Shown here piece after piece: positions 42,071 through 50,910 of a stretch of DNA of 64,000 nt (the stretch's first letter is position 1; each line of letters starts with the position of its first letter). The notes below the pieces were generated by a model, which was not told the DNA's origin, ran no database searches, and was given only the letters and a program-made list of their open reading frames with translations. The position numbers and the translations under genes were made by a program. The DNA comes from Halomonas aestuarii (GTDB taxonomy: Bacteria > Pseudomonadota > Gammaproteobacteria > Pseudomonadales > Halomonadaceae), in assembly GCF_001886615.1 (NCBI RefSeq), contig NZ_CP018139.1, positions 3,479,892 through 3,543,891 on the forward strand, given 5' to 3'.

Positions 42071-42529
42071 CTACCCGGCGCCGCAGCAGCCCTTGAGCTT
42101 GCGCCCGCTGCCGCAGGGACAGGGGGCGTTCCGGCCGGGCTTGAGCCGGCTCACCGAGGGGGTGCCGTCGAGATAGTACCAGCGCCCCTCCTCGCACATG
42201 AAACGCGAGGCCTCCTCCAGCACTCCCCAGCGGCGCCCATCGAGGAAGGTGGCGCGAAACCGCACCCGCCCGGTGTCGCCCTGCTCCTCATGCTCGAGGA
42301 TCTCCAGGCGACGCCAGCGGGTGGCGTCGTCCGGCGGCAGGCTCGCCGGCCGGGTCGTGGAGTGCCAGGTCTCGCGCAGGTAGTCGGTGAGGTTCAGGGC
42401 GAAGGCGCTGTAGCGCGAGCGCATCAGCGCCTCCGGCGAGGGCGCCGGTTCGCCACGGTGATAGCGGCCACAGCAGTCGGCCAGGGGCCTGCCGCTGCCG
42501 CAGGGGCACGCCTGGGGGGTTGTCATCAC
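42071..42529 (-). CDS. ychJ: YchJ-like protein with two SEC-C motifs
   Basis: The 152-residue protein begins with a SEC-C zinc motif (CPCGSGRPLADCCGRYH) and ends with a second one (CPCGSGRKLKGCCGAG), around the YchJ core (RSRYSAFALNLTDYLRETWH). Function of the UPF0225 family is unknown. The ATG at 42529 lies in front of MTTPQACPCGSG; the open frame starts 27 codons earlier. Confidence 0.85.
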   Translation of the reverse strand: MMTTPQACPCGSGRPLADCCGRYHRGEPAPSPEALMRSRYSAFALNLTDYLRETWHSTTRPASLPPDDATRWRRLEILEHEEQGDTGRVRFRATFLDGRRWGVLEEASRFMCEEGRWYYLDGTPSVSRLKPGRNAPCPCGSGRKLKGCCGAG

Positions 42530-42754
42530 GGCTCTCCTGAAGGGAATGGCGCCATTGTGCCATCCGGCGGGCCTCGCTCCGACCCCGGGTCCCGACACTC
42601 CCCCGCGCAAGGGTCGATGGCATCAAGGACCCGTCACCGCAGTGTCGGTCGAGAACCGCCCTGCCCTCGATTACTGCGCCGCAGCATGCGGTGTGGTACA
42701 CCTAGGCAGAGGGACAAGCGGGACGCAGACACCCTCGATGCACGGAGGTACGGA

Positions 42755-45526
42755 ATGCCCCAGCAAGTTGCCGAAAACGACCGCCCCTGGCATGCCCTGT
42801 CGCCCGAGGAGGCGCTGGCCAGGCGCGAGAGCACCCCGGGCGGGCTCGAGGCGGAGGACGCCCGGGCCCGCCTGGCGCGCCACGGCCCGAACCAGCTGCA
42901 GCAGGTTCAGGGCCGGCCGGCCTGGAAGCGACTGCTCGCTCAGTTCAACAACATCCTGATGGTGATCCTGCTGGTCGCCGCCGCAGCAAGCCTCGGCCTG
43001 GGTCATCTGCTGGACGCCATCGCTATCTTCGGCGTGGTCCTGATCATCGCACTGATCGGTTTCATCCAGGAGGGCAAGGCCGAGCAGGCGCTCGACAGCA
43101 TCCGCGACATGCTGTCACCGCGGGCCCAGGTAGTGCGCGACGGACGGCGCTCCGAGATCCCGGCCGAGCAGCTGGTGCCCGGCGACATCGTGCTGGTGGA
43201 GAGCGGCGATCGGGTGCCCGCCGACCTGCGCCTGCTCGAGGCGGGGCGGCTGCGCGCCGAAGAGGCGGCGCTGACCGGGGAGTCGATACCCGTGGACAAG
43301 GGAGTCGACGCCGTGGCCGAGGACACCGACCTCGCCGAGCGTTCCTGCATGGCCTACGCCGGTACCATCGTGGTCCAGGGCAACGCCCGGGGCCTGGTGG
43401 TGGAGACCGGCGAGACCACCGAGATCGGCCGCATCTCCGAGCTGCTGCGCGGGGTCGAGACGCTCAGGACGCCCCTGCTGCGCCAGCTCGACCGCGCCGG
43501 TCGGGTCCTGGCGCTGATCATCATGGTCACGGCGGTGCTCACCGCGGCCTTCGGGATCCTGGTCCACGGCGAGCCCCTCGTCGGGATGTTCATGGCGGCG
43601 GTGGGGCTGGCGGTGGCCGCCATCCCCGAGGGCATGCCGGCCATCGTCACCATCGGCCTGGCCCTGGGGGTGCAGGCCATGGCACGCCAGAACGCCATCA
43701 TCCGTCGACTACCGGCGGTGGAGACCCTGGGCTCGATCTCCACCATCTTCTCCGACAAGACCGGCACCCTGACCCGTAACGAGATGACCGCCCGCGCGGT
43801 CTGCCTGCCCGACGGCGAGATCCGGATCGAGGGCACGGGCTTCACCCCCGAGGGGACGTTCCACGAGGTGCGCGACGGCGAGCCGCTCGACGAGCCCCTT
43901 GACCTCGATGCTCACCATGCCCTGCGACACTTCCTGAAGGTCGGCGTGCTGTGCAACAACGCCGAACTCGCCCGGGACGAGGGCCGTTGGCACATTCACG
44001 GCGACCCCACCGAGGGTGCCCTGGTGGTGGCCGCCGCCAAGGCCGGCCTCGCGGCCGGGGAGCTGCGCGGCGACCACGATCGCCAGGACGCCATCCCCTT
44101 CGAGTCCGAGCGCCGGTACATGGCCACCCTCCACGAGATGGACGGCGAGCCGTACCTGCTGGTCAAGGGCGCACCGGACCGGCTGCTGGAGATGTGCCAT
44201 CGGGTTCGCACCGACGCGGGCGAGACCGAGTTAGATCACGGCGAGTGGGAGGCGCGCATCCATGCCCTCTCCGAACGCGGCCTGCGAGTGCTGGCCCTGG
44301 CCGAGAAGCGCGCCGAGGGCATCACCGACCTGGTCGACGAGCATGCCGAGGATGGCCTGGTACTGCTGGGCCTGGTGGGCCTGCTCGACCCGCCCCGGGA
44401 CGAGGCCATCGCGGCGGTGAAGGATTGCCTCGCGGCGGGCATCCGGCCGGTGATGGTGACCGGTGACCATGCCGTCACCGCCCGGGCCATCGCGGTGCAG
44501 CTGGGCTTCGCCCAGACCGGGCGGGCGATCACCGGACGCGAGATCGAGGCCATGTCCGACGCCGAGCTGGAGGACGTCATCCTCGACGTGGACGTCTACG
44601 CCCGCGCCGCCCCGGAGCACAAGCTGCGCCTGGTCACCGCCATGCAGGCGCGGGGCGGCGTCTGTGCCATGACCGGCGACGGGGTCAACGACGGCCCGGC
44701 GCTGAAGCGCGCCGACGTGGGCGTGGCCATGGGCATCCAGGGCACCGAGGCCGCCAAGGAGGCCGCCGAGATGGTGCTGGCCGACGACAACTTCGCTACC
44801 ATCGTCCGTGCCATCCGCGAGGGACGAAAGGTCTACGACAACATCCGCAAGACCATCACCTTCCTGCTGCCCACCAACGGCGCCCAGGGCCTCGCCATCA
44901 TGATCGCCGTGCTGGCCGGTGGCCTGCTGCCGGTCACCCCGCTGCAGGCGCTGTGGGTCAACATGGTGGTGGCGGTGACCCTCGGCCTGGCACTGGCCTT
45001 CGAGGCCGGCGAGCGGGACCTGATGCGCCGCGCCCCCCGGGACCCCGCCGCCCCGCTGCTCGACCTCTTCCTGCTGTGGCGGGTGGTGTTCGTCTCGGTG
45101 CTGCTGCTGCTCGGAGTGTACGGGATCTTCTCGTGGCTCCTCGACGGCCAGGGAGGCAGCCTCGCGCTGGCACGCTCCGGCGCGGTCAACATGCTGGTCA
45201 CCGGCTGCGCGGCCTACCTGATCAACAGCCGCTACCTGCGCCGCAGCAGCCTCTCCCTCACGGGCCTGTTCGGCAGCCGCCCGGTGTGGATCGCCATTGC
45301 CCTGGTCGTCGCCCTGCAGCTCGCCTGGACCTACCTGCCCGTCATGCAGCTGGTGTTCGGCAGCACCGCCCTGGCGCCCGGCCACTGGCTGGCGATCCTG
45401 GTCGTCGGCGTGGCGATCTTCCTGGCGGTGGAGCTGGAGAAGGGAGTGCTGCGCCGCTTCCACGGCGAGCAGGGCGCAACCGAAGACGCCGGTGAGGACC
45501 CGCGGGAGCGCGCCGAGGCACGCTGA
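42755..45526 (+). CDS. cation-transporting P-type ATPase (P2-type)
   Basis: The 923-residue ATPase has the N-terminal cation ATPase domain, TGES near 174, the helix-4 motif PEGMPA, the phosphorylated Asp at 334 in DKTGTLT, and TGDGVNDGPALKRADVGVAMG near 640. Helices 5-10 follow; helix 6 reads WVNMVVAVTLGLALAFE, as in bacterial members of uncertain ion specificity (Ca2+, Na+ or K+ possible). The ATG at 42755 has GGAGG upstream; the much longer open frame to the left is a shadow over ychJ and rluF. Confidence 0.9.
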   Translation: MPQQVAENDRPWHALSPEEALARRESTPGGLEAEDARARLARHGPNQLQQVQGRPAWKRLLAQFNNILMVILLVAAAASLGLGHLLDAIAIFGVVLIIALIGFIQEGKAEQALDSIRDMLSPRAQVVRDGRRSEIPAEQLVPGDIVLVESGDRVPADLRLLEAGRLRAEEAALTGESIPVDKGVDAVAEDTDLAERSCMAYAGTIVVQGNARGLVVETGETTEIGRISELLRGVETLRTPLLRQLDRAGRVLALIIMVTAVLTAAFGILVHGEPLVGMFMAAVGLAVAAIPEGMPAIVTIGLALGVQAMARQNAIIRRLPAVETLGSISTIFSDKTGTLTRNEMTARAVCLPDGEIRIEGTGFTPEGTFHEVRDGEPLDEPLDLDAHHALRHFLKVGVLCNNAELARDEGRWHIHGDPTEGALVVAAAKAGLAAGELRGDHDRQDAIPFESERRYMATLHEMDGEPYLLVKGAPDRLLEMCHRVRTDAGETELDHGEWEARIHALSERGLRVLALAEKRAEGITDLVDEHAEDGLVLLGLVGLLDPPRDEAIAAVKDCLAAGIRPVMVTGDHAVTARAIAVQLGFAQTGRAITGREIEAMSDAELEDVILDVDVYARAAPEHKLRLVTAMQARGGVCAMTGDGVNDGPALKRADVGVAMGIQGTEAAKEAAEMVLADDNFATIVRAIREGRKVYDNIRKTITFLLPTNGAQGLAIMIAVLAGGLLPVTPLQALWVNMVVAVTLGLALAFEAGERDLMRRAPRDPAAPLLDLFLLWRVVFVSVLLLLGVYGIFSWLLDGQGGSLALARSGAVNMLVTGCAAYLINSRYLRRSSLSLTGLFGSRPVWIAIALVVALQLAWTYLPVMQLVFGSTALAPGHWLAILVVGVAIFLAVELEKGVLRRFHGEQGATEDAGEDPRERAEAR

Positions 45527-45535
45527 GCACGGTAC

Positions 45536-47992
45536 TCAGCCCCGTCGCTTGGTGCGGGCGGTCGCCTCGGCGGAGAGGGGATCCTCCGGCCAGGGGTGCT
45601 TGGGATAGCGGCCGCGCATCTCGCGGCGCACCTCCGGGTAGCCGTTGGCCCAGAAGCTCTCGAGGTCGGCGGTGACCTGCAGCGGGCGCCGCGCCGGCGA
45701 GAGCAGGTGCAGCAGCACCGGCACCCGCCCCTCGGCCACGCGCGGCGACGCCTGCCAGCCGAAACACTCCTGCAGCTTGACCGCCAGCACCGGCAGCTTG
45801 CCCGACAGGCACGGCGTATAGTCCAGCCGAGGGTGCGCGCCGCTGGGGACCGCCAGGCGCGTCGGTGCCAGCTCGTCGAGGCGCGCGCGAAGCGGCCAGT
45901 CCAGCGAGTCCAGCAGGATGCGCGCCAGCGGCAGCTTCTCCACCGCCTCGAGGCGGCTGACGCCGTCGAGGTAGGGCGAAAGCCACTGCTCCAGGTCCTC
46001 GAGCAGGGCCGACGTCGACCAGTCCGGCCACGTCTCGCCCAACTCGCGGCGCAGCAGCGCCACCCGACCGCGCAGCTGCTCGGCCTCGTCGTCGAAGGGC
46101 AGCCGTTCTCGCCGTCGCAGGGCCGCCAGCAGCGCCTCGCGCACCGCCTCCGGCGGCAGTTGGCGAAGCGGCCGGCGCTCGAGCACCACGGCGCCGAGCC
46201 CCCTCACCTGCTCGCCGATCATACGGCCCTGGGCGTCGGACCACTCGAGGCTGGCGCGCCACTCACGGGCCTCCGGGTAGAGCGCCTCCAGGCGCGACGG
46301 GGCGAGCGCCACGGCGCGGAAGATGCGGGCACCGCTCGCCTCGCCGTCGAGCTCGGCGGCCACCAGCAGGGAGGCATGGGCCAGGGGATGGGACTCGGGC
46401 AGCGTGGCGAGGGTCCTGCCCGCCAGGCGGAAGCGGCCGGGCTCGAGGCGCTGCCCGATGCGCTCCGGGTAGGCCAGGGCCAGCAGCTCGCCCAGCGGGG
46501 CCAGGCTCCTCACGTCCAGCCCCCCCTTGTCCAGGCCGCCACCGGCGACCCGGGCCAGGCGCCGTACCTCCTGATGCCACTGGCGATGCTCCCGCGGGGC
46601 GGCCAGCCGCGCGGCCAGGGCCCGCTCCAGGTCCCGCTCCTGATCGAGGTCGCGTCCCTCAAGGGCGGCCACCAGCGCGCAGGCCAGCGGCCGGGCCTCG
46701 AGCTCGGCGGACCGCTCCAGCATCACGGCGAGGCGGGGATGGGTCGGCCAGCGCACGCAGGCGCGGCCCAAGGCGGTGAGATGGAAGGCCGCATCCAGCA
46801 CGCCGAGCCGGATCAGTAGTTCCCGCCCGGCCGCCAGGGCCCCGGCGGGCGGCGGCGTCACCCAGGACAGCTCACCCGGGTCGCTGATCCCCCAGCGGGC
46901 CAGCTCGAAGGCGAGCGGCGCCAGGTCCGCCTGGCGGATCTCCGGCTCGCCGTGGGGCACCAGCGGCTGTTCCTCGGCCCACAGGCGGACGCAGCGTCCC
47001 GGCCCCTGGCGGCCGGCACGGCCGCGTCGCTGGTCGGCGCTGGCCCGGTTGACGCGCCGGGTCTCCAGACGGGTCAGCCCGGTGCGGGGCTGGAAGACCG
47101 GCACCCGCTCCTGCCCCGCGTCGATCACCAGTCGTACGCCGTCCACGGTCACGCTCGACTCAGCGATGGCCGTGGCCAGCACCACCCGACGCCTACCCTC
47201 GGGGTCCGGTCGCAGGGCGCGCCGCTGGGCGTCCAGCGGCAGGCGGCCGTGCAGCTCCATGACGGCGAGCCCGGGGGCCCGACCCGCCAGTTCGCGGGCC
47301 AGGCGGCGTATCTCGGCCACCCCGGGCAGGATGACCAGGGCGTCGCCCGTCGCGTCCTCGTCCAGCGCCTCGAGCACCGCCGCGGCCTGCTGGCGGACAG
47401 CGTCCTCGCGGGGCCGCAGCGGGCGGTGACGGGTCTCGACGGGAAAGTGGCGCCCGGGGCAGTCGATCACCGGCGTGGCCTCGCCCAGCACCCCCAGCAG
47501 GGCCTCGACGTCCAGGGTGGCCGACATCACCAGCAGGCGCAGGTCGTCGCGCAGGCCCTGCTGGGCATCGAGGGTCAGGGCCAGGCCGAGGTCGGCCTCC
47601 AGGCTGCGCTCGTGGAACTCGTCGAAGATCACCCCGGCCACGCCCTCGAGCATCGGGTCGTCCTGGAGCATGCGGGTCAGCACGCCCTGGGTGACCACCT
47701 CGAGACGGGTCGAGGGCCCCACCCGGCTCTCGCCGCGCATCCGGTAGCCCACCGTCTCGCCCACCGGCTCGCCGAGGGTCTCGGCCATGAAGCCGGCCGC
47801 CAGCCGCGCCGCCACCCGCCGGGGCTCCAGCAGCAGCAGCCGGCCTTCGCGACACCAGGGCGCGTCGAGCAGCGCCAGGGGCACTCGGGTGGTCTTGCCG
47901 GCCCCGGGCTCGGCCACCAGCAAGGCCCGGACATGGGTGTCCAGGGCCTCGCGGATCGCCGGCAGGCGGGCGTCGATGGGGAGCTCGCTCAT
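45536..47992 (-). CDS. hrpB: ATP-dependent helicase HrpB
   Basis: The 818-residue DEAH-type helicase has Walker A GAGKTT (30-35), DEFHERS as the variant DEAH box typical of HrpB, SATLD, and the C-terminal HrpB domain (SGKLPVLAVKLQECFGW). It is an RNA helicase family member whose cell role is not well known. I start it at the ATG at 47992, whose A overlaps the stop (TGA) of the small gene upstream. It is convergent with the ATPase gene, nine bases apart. Confidence 0.9.
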   Translation of the reverse strand: MSELPIDARLPAIREALDTHVRALLVAEPGAGKTTRVPLALLDAPWCREGRLLLLEPRRVAARLAAGFMAETLGEPVGETVGYRMRGESRVGPSTRLEVVTQGVLTRMLQDDPMLEGVAGVIFDEFHERSLEADLGLALTLDAQQGLRDDLRLLVMSATLDVEALLGVLGEATPVIDCPGRHFPVETRHRPLRPREDAVRQQAAAVLEALDEDATGDALVILPGVAEIRRLARELAGRAPGLAVMELHGRLPLDAQRRALRPDPEGRRRVVLATAIAESSVTVDGVRLVIDAGQERVPVFQPRTGLTRLETRRVNRASADQRRGRAGRQGPGRCVRLWAEEQPLVPHGEPEIRQADLAPLAFELARWGISDPGELSWVTPPPAGALAAGRELLIRLGVLDAAFHLTALGRACVRWPTHPRLAVMLERSAELEARPLACALVAALEGRDLDQERDLERALAARLAAPREHRQWHQEVRRLARVAGGGLDKGGLDVRSLAPLGELLALAYPERIGQRLEPGRFRLAGRTLATLPESHPLAHASLLVAAELDGEASGARIFRAVALAPSRLEALYPEAREWRASLEWSDAQGRMIGEQVRGLGAVVLERRPLRQLPPEAVREALLAALRRRERLPFDDEAEQLRGRVALLRRELGETWPDWSTSALLEDLEQWLSPYLDGVSRLEAVEKLPLARILLDSLDWPLRARLDELAPTRLAVPSGAHPRLDYTPCLSGKLPVLAVKLQECFGWQASPRVAEGRVPVLLHLLSPARRPLQVTADLESFWANGYPEVRREMRGRYPKHPWPEDPLSAEATARTKRRG

Positions 47993-48129
47993 CGGGGACG
48001 GCTCCCCCCGCACTCCTCGAGGATGCCCCGGCAGAGGAAGGCGGTGAGCGCCTCGACGTCGGCATCGCCGAGCGCGTCCCGGCGAGCCTCGATGGCCAGG
48101 ACGGCCCGTGGGGAAAGCTCATCGCGCAT
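47989..48129 (-). CDS. 46-residue small protein coupled to hrpB
   Basis: The open frame MRDELSPRAVLAIEARRDAL (first 20 residues) continues to ECGGSRPR and ends in TGA overlapping the hrpB start codon (ATGA). GAGGAGG lies about 11 bases upstream of its ATG. The sequence looks helical and coding. The family is not recognised. Translation is probably coupled to hrpB. Confidence 0.55.
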   Translation of the reverse strand: MRDELSPRAVLAIEARRDALGDADVEALTAFLCRGILEECGGSRPR

Positions 48130-48218
48130 GGTGATACCGGCCTCCTCGGTGGCGTAAAGACTTCATCTTTTCGTATGCAAGAAACACGTTGAGTGTTGCC
48201 TATTCACTGCCTTCTTGA

Positions 48219-48356
48219 CTGGTCTGGACCGGCGTCGCCTTCGACTTCATGAACTTCGTGCTGATCAAGGCCGCGACCGGGCGGATCGGCGAGATCATGC
48301 CGACCATGTGGGCCTGCGCCGCGCTGTCGGTCGTGATACTGATCACCGCGCAGTAA
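48219..48356 (+). pseudogene. 3' remnant of a membrane protein gene
   Basis: After a TGA at 48216-48218 a frame is open for 45 codons and then ends in TAA (48354-48356). It encodes a hydrophobic stretch (WTGVAFDFMNFVLIKAATGR, then IGEIMPTMWACAALSVVILI) that looks like the last one or two helices of a transporter. The upstream 48158-48215 is AT-rich and non-coding. The source gene could not be named. Confidence 0.4.
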
Positions 48357-48413
48357 GCCAACACGGGGGGGCCGGGAAGCGACATCCCGTGCCCCTCGTT
48401 ACCCCGGGAGAAA

Positions 48414-49097
48414 TCAGGGGTGGGCGTGCCGCCCGAGAGATTCGGCGGCGTGATCGGGATGGCGAACCCCGCACCCCTTGATGACCACCCGGGTCAGGAA
48501 GTCGGTGATCTGCTCCAGGTCGTCGTCGCGCAGGGCATCACGCCCGGTGATGCCCAGCACCTGGGCCTCGAAGTCGGCGTAATGCTGGGTGGACGACCAG
48601 ATCAGGAAGATCAGCCAGACCGGGTCGACCGGATCCATCAGGCCCCGGTCGGCCCACTCCCGGAACACCGCCGCACGGCTCTGCACCCAGTCGCGCAGCT
48701 CACCGCGCAGGTACTCCTGCAGGAAGGGTGCCCCGCCGAGAATCTCGCTGGCGAAGAGCCGCGACCCCTCGGGGTGAAGGCGGGACATCTGCATCTTGGA
48801 GCGGATGAAGGCGGAGAGCACCTCGGCCGGGTCGTCCTCCGCGGAGATGTCGTCGAGCATCGCGTTCCAGCGTTCCATCATGCGCTCGAGCAGGCGGACA
48901 TAGAGCTTGCGCTTGCTGCCCATGTAATAAAGGACGTTGGACTTCGGCAGGCCAGCCTGCTCGGCGATTTCCTGGAGACTGGTCCCGCGATAGCCATGCC
49001 GAGCGAAGACGCGTTCCGCCGCCGCCAGGATCGCCTGCTCGTTGCGCCGTCGAATGGCGCCACCTTCCTGCTCGCTTGGGTGTTCTGGCTTGGCCAT
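48414..49097 (-). CDS. TetR family regulator, RutR-like
   Basis: The 227-residue protein has a TetR helix-turn-helix (ILAAAERVFARHGYRGTSLQEIAEQAGLPKSNVLYYMGSKRKLY in the first 75 residues) and a C-terminal domain resembling RutR (DWVQSRAAVFREWADRGLMDPVDPVWLIFLIWSSTQHYADFEAQV). RutR senses uracil and thymine. This one is divergent from xdhABC, so it probably controls purine breakdown. A RutR-like palindrome lies in front of xdhA. Confidence 0.85.
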   Translation of the reverse strand: MAKPEHPSEQEGGAIRRRNEQAILAAAERVFARHGYRGTSLQEIAEQAGLPKSNVLYYMGSKRKLYVRLLERMMERWNAMLDDISAEDDPAEVLSAFIRSKMQMSRLHPEGSRLFASEILGGAPFLQEYLRGELRDWVQSRAAVFREWADRGLMDPVDPVWLIFLIWSSTQHYADFEAQVLGITGRDALRDDDLEQITDFLTRVVIKGCGVRHPDHAAESLGRHAHP

Positions 49098-49231
49098 GGG
49101 CCCTCACTGCTCAAGATACGCACGCGTCGGCCACGAGCTTGCCTGATAGCCGAGCCACAAGGCAATTCGGCATTGGATCATCGCGATACCGGCAACGGAA
49201 GAAACACCGGAGGCAAGTCGAAGAGGAGGTC

Positions 49232-49311
49232 CTACGCCAGGGAGGGCGTCGGTAGCGCTCAGGGACGAGTTCACAGCGCCTCCTCAATGGTCCGGCACCC
49301 CGGGACTTGTC
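49232..49311 (+). repeat. purine-operon upstream element, copy 1 (before xdhA)
   Basis: 60 bases (49252-49311, starting GTAGCGCTCAGGGACGAGTT) match 54292-54351 before guaD at 49 of 60 positions. The 20 bases before it form a hairpin in both copies but with different sequence: TACGCC/GGGCGT here. A second hairpin (TCCGG...CCGGGA) is also shared. It ends 105 bases before the xdhA start. Confidence 0.7.
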
Positions 49312-49346
49312 TTCGGAGAGAAAAAAAGCGTCATGACTTGTAAAAG

Positions 49347-49362
49347 CTGACCACCAGGTCAA
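49347..49362. promoter_or_regulatory. RutR-like operator
   Basis: CTGACCACCAGGTCAA fits the published RutR consensus TTGACCANNTGGTCAA at 12 of 14 defined positions. It lies 55 bases before the xdhA ATG and between the RutR-like regulator and its likely target. Confidence 0.65.
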
Positions 49363-49416
49363 GAATTGAGACATCCCCTGAGACTTCGGCCAACACAACC
49401 ATAAACGGAGCCGACC

Positions 49417-50910
49417 ATGATCGACTTCTACCTCAACGGCAGGCGTCAGCGATGCACCGATGTGAGCGCCGACACCAGTGCCCTCGAGCTGCTGCGCGAG
49501 ACGCTGGGCCAGACCGGCACCAAGGAAGGCTGTGCCTCCGGCGACTGCGGGGCCTGCACCGTGGCCATCGGCGAGCCGGATGCCGCCGGTGAGCTCGTCT
49601 ATCACAACGCCAACGCCTGCATCACGCCCGCCCACCAGCTCGAGGGCTGCCATCTGGTGACCGTCGAGGGCCTGGCCCGGGGCGAGCGACTGCATCCCGC
49701 CCAGGCGGCCATGGTCGACTGCCACGGCAGCCAGTGCGGCTTCTGCACGCCGGGCATCGTGATGTCGCTGTTCACCCTCTACGAGCACCAGCGCCGCCAC
49801 CCCGCCCCTCTGACCCAGGCGCGCCTGGAGGACGCCCTGGGCGGCAACCTGTGCCGCTGCACGGGCTACCGGCCAATCCGTGACGCCGCGCTCGGCATGG
49901 GCGACTATCCGGCGGCCGACCCCGAGTGGGCCGAGGATGCCACGCTCGCCGGCCACGTCGCCGAACTGCGCAGCGCCGACGACGCGCCGGAGGCAGCGGG
50001 TCACTACCGCGTACCCCGGGACCTGGCCGAGCTGCGCGCCCTGAAGGCCAATCATCCCGGCGCCCGACTGGTGGCCGGCGCCACCGATCTGTGGCTCGAG
50101 ACCACCCAGCAGCTCAAGGCGCTCGATGATCTCATCGACGTGCGCCGGGTCGCCGAGCTGAACGCCGTCGAGGAGACCTCCGAGGGCTGGTGGATCGGCG
50201 CCGCCGTGACGCTCGCCCGGCTGACCCCGCTGCTGGCCGAGCCCTACCCGGCCTTCGAGCACCTGATGCACCGCTTCGCCTCCTCGCAGATCCGCAACCG
50301 CGCAACCCTGGGCGGCAACATCGCCAACGCCTCGCCGATCGGCGACACCCCACCGGTGCTGCTGGCCCTCGACGCCCGGCTGCGCCTGGACGGCCCGCGG
50401 GGTGAGCGGGAACTGCCCCTGGCGGACGTCTTCCTCGACTACCGACACACGGCGCTGGCCGAGGACGAGTTCATCGCCGCGATCTTCCTGCCCAGGCCCA
50501 TCCATGGTCAGCACCTCAAGGTATGGAAGCTCTCCAAGCGGCGGGAAGACGACATCTCGGCGGTGCTGGCTGCCTTCGCCTGGCGCCTCGAGGACGGCGT
50601 GATGCGCGACGTCCACCTGGCCTTCGGCGGCATGGCGGCGATCCCCCGCCGGGCACCGGCCGCCGAGGCCGCCCTGGAGGGGCGCGCCCCCGACGTCGAG
50701 GCCTTCGCCGCCGCCCGAGCGGCCCTGGCCAAGGAACTGACCCCGATGTCTGATGTGCGCGGCAGCGCCGAGTACCGGCGCCTTGCCGCCGGCAACCTGC
50801 TGGATCGGCTGCGCCTGATGATCGCCACCGAACGCGGCCCGGCCGAGGGCGGCCCGGCTGACCACCACGATCCTGCGACCAAGGTGACCCTCGATGCGTA
50901 CGCTCACTGA
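49417..50910 (+). CDS. xdhA: xanthine dehydrogenase small subunit
   Basis: The 497-residue subunit has a plant-type [2Fe-2S] cluster site (C39, C44, C47, C68), a second [2Fe-2S] site (C107, C110, C146, C148; CGFC and CRC), and an FAD-binding domain from about residue 190 (RLVAGATDLW, then NRATLGGNIANASPIGD). It passes electrons from the molybdenum subunit to NAD+. It overlaps xdhB by 17 bases. Confidence 0.95.
   Translation: MIDFYLNGRRQRCTDVSADTSALELLRETLGQTGTKEGCASGDCGACTVAIGEPDAAGELVYHNANACITPAHQLEGCHLVTVEGLARGERLHPAQAAMVDCHGSQCGFCTPGIVMSLFTLYEHQRRHPAPLTQARLEDALGGNLCRCTGYRPIRDAALGMGDYPAADPEWAEDATLAGHVAELRSADDAPEAAGHYRVPRDLAELRALKANHPGARLVAGATDLWLETTQQLKALDDLIDVRRVAELNAVEETSEGWWIGAAVTLARLTPLLAEPYPAFEHLMHRFASSQIRNRATLGGNIANASPIGDTPPVLLALDARLRLDGPRGERELPLADVFLDYRHTALAEDEFIAAIFLPRPIHGQHLKVWKLSKRREDDISAVLAAFAWRLEDGVMRDVHLAFGGMAAIPRRAPAAEAALEGRAPDVEAFAAARAALAKELTPMSDVRGSAEYRRLAAGNLLDRLRLMIATERGPAEGGPADHHDPATKVTLDAYAH

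Larger units (their letters stand above)
49098..49416. promoter_or_regulatory. divergent control region between tetR and xdhA
   Basis: No gene is present. It contains the repeated element (49232-49311) and the palindrome (49347-49362) described separately. A weak promoter candidate, TTGTAA (49338-49343) with AAGAAT (49361-49366) 17 bases on, would place the palindrome between -35 and -10. Confidence 0.45.
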
